This document shows, piece by piece, positions 61,611 through 64,000 of a stretch of DNA of 64,000 nucleotides (within the stretch, counting starts at the first letter, position 1; every line of letters starts with the position of its first letter). Position numbers and translations under genes: made by a program. The notes beneath the pieces were generated by a model. That model was not told where the DNA came from. It saw only the letters and a list, made by a program, of their open reading frames with translations, and ran no database searches. Source of the DNA: Rossellomorea aquimaris (GTDB lineage Bacteria; Bacillota; Bacilli; Bacillales; Bacillaceae_B); the NCBI RefSeq assembly GCF_020172085.1, contig NZ_JAIVAT010000003.1, forward strand, positions 620,001 through 684,000, read 5' to 3'.

Positions 61611-64000
61611 GTGACCGAAAAAATCGAAGGATTGTCGATAGGATTAGACTTAGACACCCTTAAAATAAATAACGGACTGACCGATTTACGTTCGAAAATG
61701 CGATTGGTCAATTCTGAAATTAAAGCGAATCTTTCTGCCTTTGATCGAGGAGATAAATCAATTGGTAAGTACCAAACCACGTTGCAAGGGTTAAACAAAA
61801 AGCTCGAAGTGCAAAAATCCATTACAGATAAGGCATATAAGTCATATCAAAAAATGGTCAAAGAGCATGGAGAAGGCTCTAAAGAAGCTGAAAAGGCTGC
61901 AAAGGAGTATAACAACCAAGTCGCAACCTTAAACAACTTAGAGAGGTCTGTACAAAGAACTACAAGAGAACTAAATGACTTGCAAGAACAACAAAGAAAT
62001 ACGACATCAGGAATGACTCAACTTGGACAAAGATTAGAACGAACAGGTACACAATTAACAGGTATAGGGAAAAAGATGTCCATTGGAGTAACTGCTCCTT
62101 TAACAGCAGCGGCTTTTGCGGCAAATCGCGCTTTTTATGAGGTGGAAGAAGGACTTGATAATGTCATTAAAGCTACCGGTGCGACTGGAGAAGCCCTTGA
62201 GGGATTAAAGACCTCATTTAAGAATGTGTACGGGAAGTTCCCAGTAGAGTCTGCCGTGCTTGGAGATGTATTAGGAGAAGTTAATACTCGTTTCGCATTT
62301 ACAGATAAGGCTCTTGAGAAAGCAACTGAAAAGTTTTTGAAATTCGCTGACATCACAGGTGTTGAAGCGAAACAAGGTGTGCAATTAGTGGCAAGAGCGA
62401 TGGGCGATGCCGGTATTGAAGCTGAAGATTATGCTCGAGTATTGGACATTGTGGCTTCGTCAGCACAAGTCACCGGAGTTAGTGCAGATAAGCTACTCGA
62501 ATCTATTACCAAATACGGAGCTCCTATGCGAGCTTTAGGAATGGAGATGGAAGAAAGTGTAGCCCTATTTGCAAGTTGGGAAAAGGCTGGTGTTAATGCC
62601 GAAATAGCCATGTCAGGTTTAAAACAGGCTATCTCTAGGTGGGGTAAAGATGGAAAAGATGCCAGGGAAGAATTTAAGAAAACATTAAAAGAAATCGAAA
62701 AAGCACCTAACATAGCTAAAGCAACGTCGTTGGCTATTGAAGCGTTTGGAGCAAAAGCAGGACCAGATTTAGCAGATGCTATTCAAGGTGGAAGGTTTGA
62801 GTTTGAGGAACTATTAAAAACACTTCAAAGTTCAGAAGGAATCGTTGATCAAACTTTCGATAGTACTCAAAAAGGAGCTCAAAAATTTCAGGTTGCTGTT
62901 CAGAAATTAAAAATTGCCGGTGCGGATCTTTGGAAAGTCGTTGAAGCGAACCTTGTTCCAATATTGGAAGATTTGACAGACAAAGTTGAAGACGGTGTCA
63001 ATTGGTTTGAATCTTTATCCGATGAATCCAAAACTGCAGCAATTCAATTTGCTGGATTAGCAGCGGCAACCGGTCCGGCCTTGATTGCAATAGGTGCCAT
63101 GAGTACCGGTGCTGGAGCATTATTTAAAACCGTATCTCCATTAGTGTCAATGCTCGGTAAAGGTACTGGCCTTACTGGAGTATTAACCAAAATCCCTGGA
63201 CCTGTTGGTTTGGTTACTGGAGCCTTGGTTTTGGGTACAGCTGCTTTTATCGGGATTAAAGAAGCTGTAGAAAAGGCTAATGAAGTTGATATAAAACATA
63301 CCGATACTTTAATCAATAAGCAGAAAGAACTTGAAAATTCAGTAGATAGGTATGAAAGTCTTCGAGATAAAATTGAATTGAACAACTACGAGCTTGCTAA
63401 TTATCTTGATTTACAAGACAAAATAAAATTATCTTCAGATCCCAAAGCAATAGAGAGCTATAAAAATAAAATGGATGCTCTCCAAATAAAGTCAGGATTG
63501 ACCAATGATGAGTTAAGTGAATTCTTATCATTAGATAAAAATATAAGGGAAAATGCTCCGCAAACCGTCGCAAAAGTTTCCGAATACGGAAACGCATTTA
63601 TTGATTTAAGCGAAGATTTAAAACCTGCCTTAGACAAACAAAGGGAATTCATAAATAATCAACTCCAAATCGAAAAAGATAAGGCGTATGACAGCATAAA
63701 AGAAGCTGCAGACAATTATTTAGAAACACAAGCGAAGCTTAATGCCACTATTGAAAAACACAATGAAAAACTTTTAGAACAAGCCACTTTGAGACAGCAA
63801 GCAAAAGAATTAGAAGAGCTCATCCAAGAAGCTGAATCTAATGGCGATATTGCTAGGGCGGAGCATTATAAACGTGAGCAAGATGCGTATAAAGAAAAAG
63901 CCAATAATATGCAAAGTGAGATCGATAGGCTCTATGATGGTTTTGTAATTGAACAGCAAAGATTGGGAGGCTTAAAAAGCCGTGTCTCGGAAGAATCAAA
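61611..64000 (+). CDS. Tail tape measure protein (runs past window end)
   Basis: Starts at GTG 61611 behind GAAGGGGGGATAATAC; open for at least 796 codons. N-terminal coiled coil (about residues 20-150) then the phage minor tail/TP901 core with GIGKKMSIGVTAPLTAAAF, ATGATGEALEGL and MGDAGIEAEDYARVLD, a hydrophobic segment near residues 480-550 and further coiled coil. It sets tail length and carries DNA-ejection functions. Confidence 0.95.
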   Translation, partial: MTEKIEGLSIGLDLDTLKINNGLTDLRSKMRLVNSEIKANLSAFDRGDKSIGKYQTTLQGLNKKLEVQKSITDKAYKSYQKMVKEHGEGSKEAEKAAKEYNNQVATLNNLERSVQRTTRELNDLQEQQRNTTSGMTQLGQRLERTGTQLTGIGKKMSIGVTAPLTAAAFAANRAFYEVEEGLDNVIKATGATGEALEGLKTSFKNVYGKFPVESAVLGDVLGEVNTRFAFTDKALEKATEKFLKFADITGVEAKQGVQLVARAMGDAGIEAEDYARVLDIVASSAQVTGVSADKLLESITKYGAPMRALGMEMEESVALFASWEKAGVNAEIAMSGLKQAISRWGKDGKDAREEFKKTLKEIEKAPNIAKATSLAIEAFGAKAGPDLADAIQGGRFEFEELLKTLQSSEGIVDQTFDSTQKGAQKFQVAVQKLKIAGADLWKVVEANLVPILEDLTDKVEDGVNWFESLSDESKTAAIQFAGLAAATGPALIAIGAMSTGAGALFKTVSPLVSMLGKGTGLTGVLTKIPGPVGLVTGALVLGTAAFIGIKEAVEKANEVDIKHTDTLINKQKELENSVDRYESLRDKIELNNYELANYLDLQDKIKLSSDPKAIESYKNKMDALQIKSGLTNDELSEFLSLDKNIRENAPQTVAKVSEYGNAFIDLSEDLKPALDKQREFINNQLQIEKDKAYDSIKEAADNYLETQAKLNATIEKHNEKLLEQATLRQQAKELEELIQEAESNGDIARAEHYKREQDAYKEKANNMQSEIDRLYDGFVIEQQRLGGLKSRVSEES

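Larger units (their letters stand above)
37688..64000. mobile_element. cos-type siphoviral prophage inserted in comGA (right end outside window)
   Basis: Serine integrase and repressor read leftwards. The Cro-like gene, recombination, replication, late regulator, packaging, head and tail genes read rightwards in the standard order. It is at least 26.3 kb; lysis genes, the end of the tape measure gene and attR lie outside. All modules seen appear intact except one small frameshifted gene at 44896, so the phage may be functional. Confidence 0.95.

Overview
The window is chromosomal DNA of a spore-forming, low-to-moderate-GC Bacillota, most likely Bacillaceae (Bacillus sensu lato, Rossellomorea-like). 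Three things point there: the gene order yqgB-yqgC-sodA-yqgE-pbpA-pstS...rpmG-yqgN-yqgO-yqgP-yqgQ-glcK-yqgS-yqgT-yqgU-yqgV-yqgW-yqgX-yqgY-mgsR-comGA, which follows the B. subtilis yqg-comG region; the SpoVAF-type germination protein; and strong AGGAGG ribosome-binding sites with frequent TTG/GTG starts. The genus is inferred, not tested.

Layout. 1-5216: a DUF1189 protein, a Na/Pi cotransporter with a C-terminal PhoU domain, YqgC, Mn-superoxide dismutase and an MFS transporter. 5397-13031: pbpA, then a complete phosphate module (pstS, pstC, pstA, two pstB genes, phoU) behind a clear four-repeat PhoP box and with a long hairpin between pstS and pstC. 13197-20308: a chemotaxis receptor and a four-gene carbohydrate cluster (DUF4912 protein, GH57-like/GT4 fusion, sugar nucleotidyltransferase with an odd tail, unknown protein). 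20375-35672: ribosomal protein L33, 5-formyl-THF cyclo-ligase, DUF92 protein, rhomboid protease, SpoVAF-like protein, glucokinase, LTA-synthase-like protein, LysM-M14 endopeptidase, YqgU/V/W/X/Y and the Spx paralogue MgsR. 35673-37053: four tandem hairpin repeats whose stems co-vary, a tRNA-Gln and a cupin.

37242-64000: comGA, the ATPase gene of the competence pseudopilus, is cut inside its Walker A codons by a prophage that runs past the window end. The prophage is a cos-type siphovirus with a large serine integrase, a self-cleaving CI/LexA-like repressor facing a Cro-like gene, an SbcC-like ATPase, RecT, a DnaD-type initiator, a G39P-like helicase loader, a DnaB helicase, a RuvC-like nuclease, ArpU, HNH nuclease, cos, terminase, portal, ClpP-like protease, HK97 capsid, connector genes, major tail protein, a programmed -1 frameshift pair of tail chaperones, and the start of the tape measure protein. 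It should abolish transformation in the lysogen unless it excises, as the Listeria A118 comK prophage does.

The prophage carries accessory (moron) genes. One is a BclA-like collagen-repeat protein that could decorate spores. The other is a reverse-oriented two-gene cassette, a beta-sandwich (DUF6941-like) protein plus a holin-like membrane protein with a long cytosolic N-terminus, between arpU and the packaging genes. That cassette is the best candidate here for an undescribed system, probably anti-phage or lysogeny related. The co-varying hairpin array and the carbohydrate cluster with a nucleophile-less GH57-like domain are the next most interesting.
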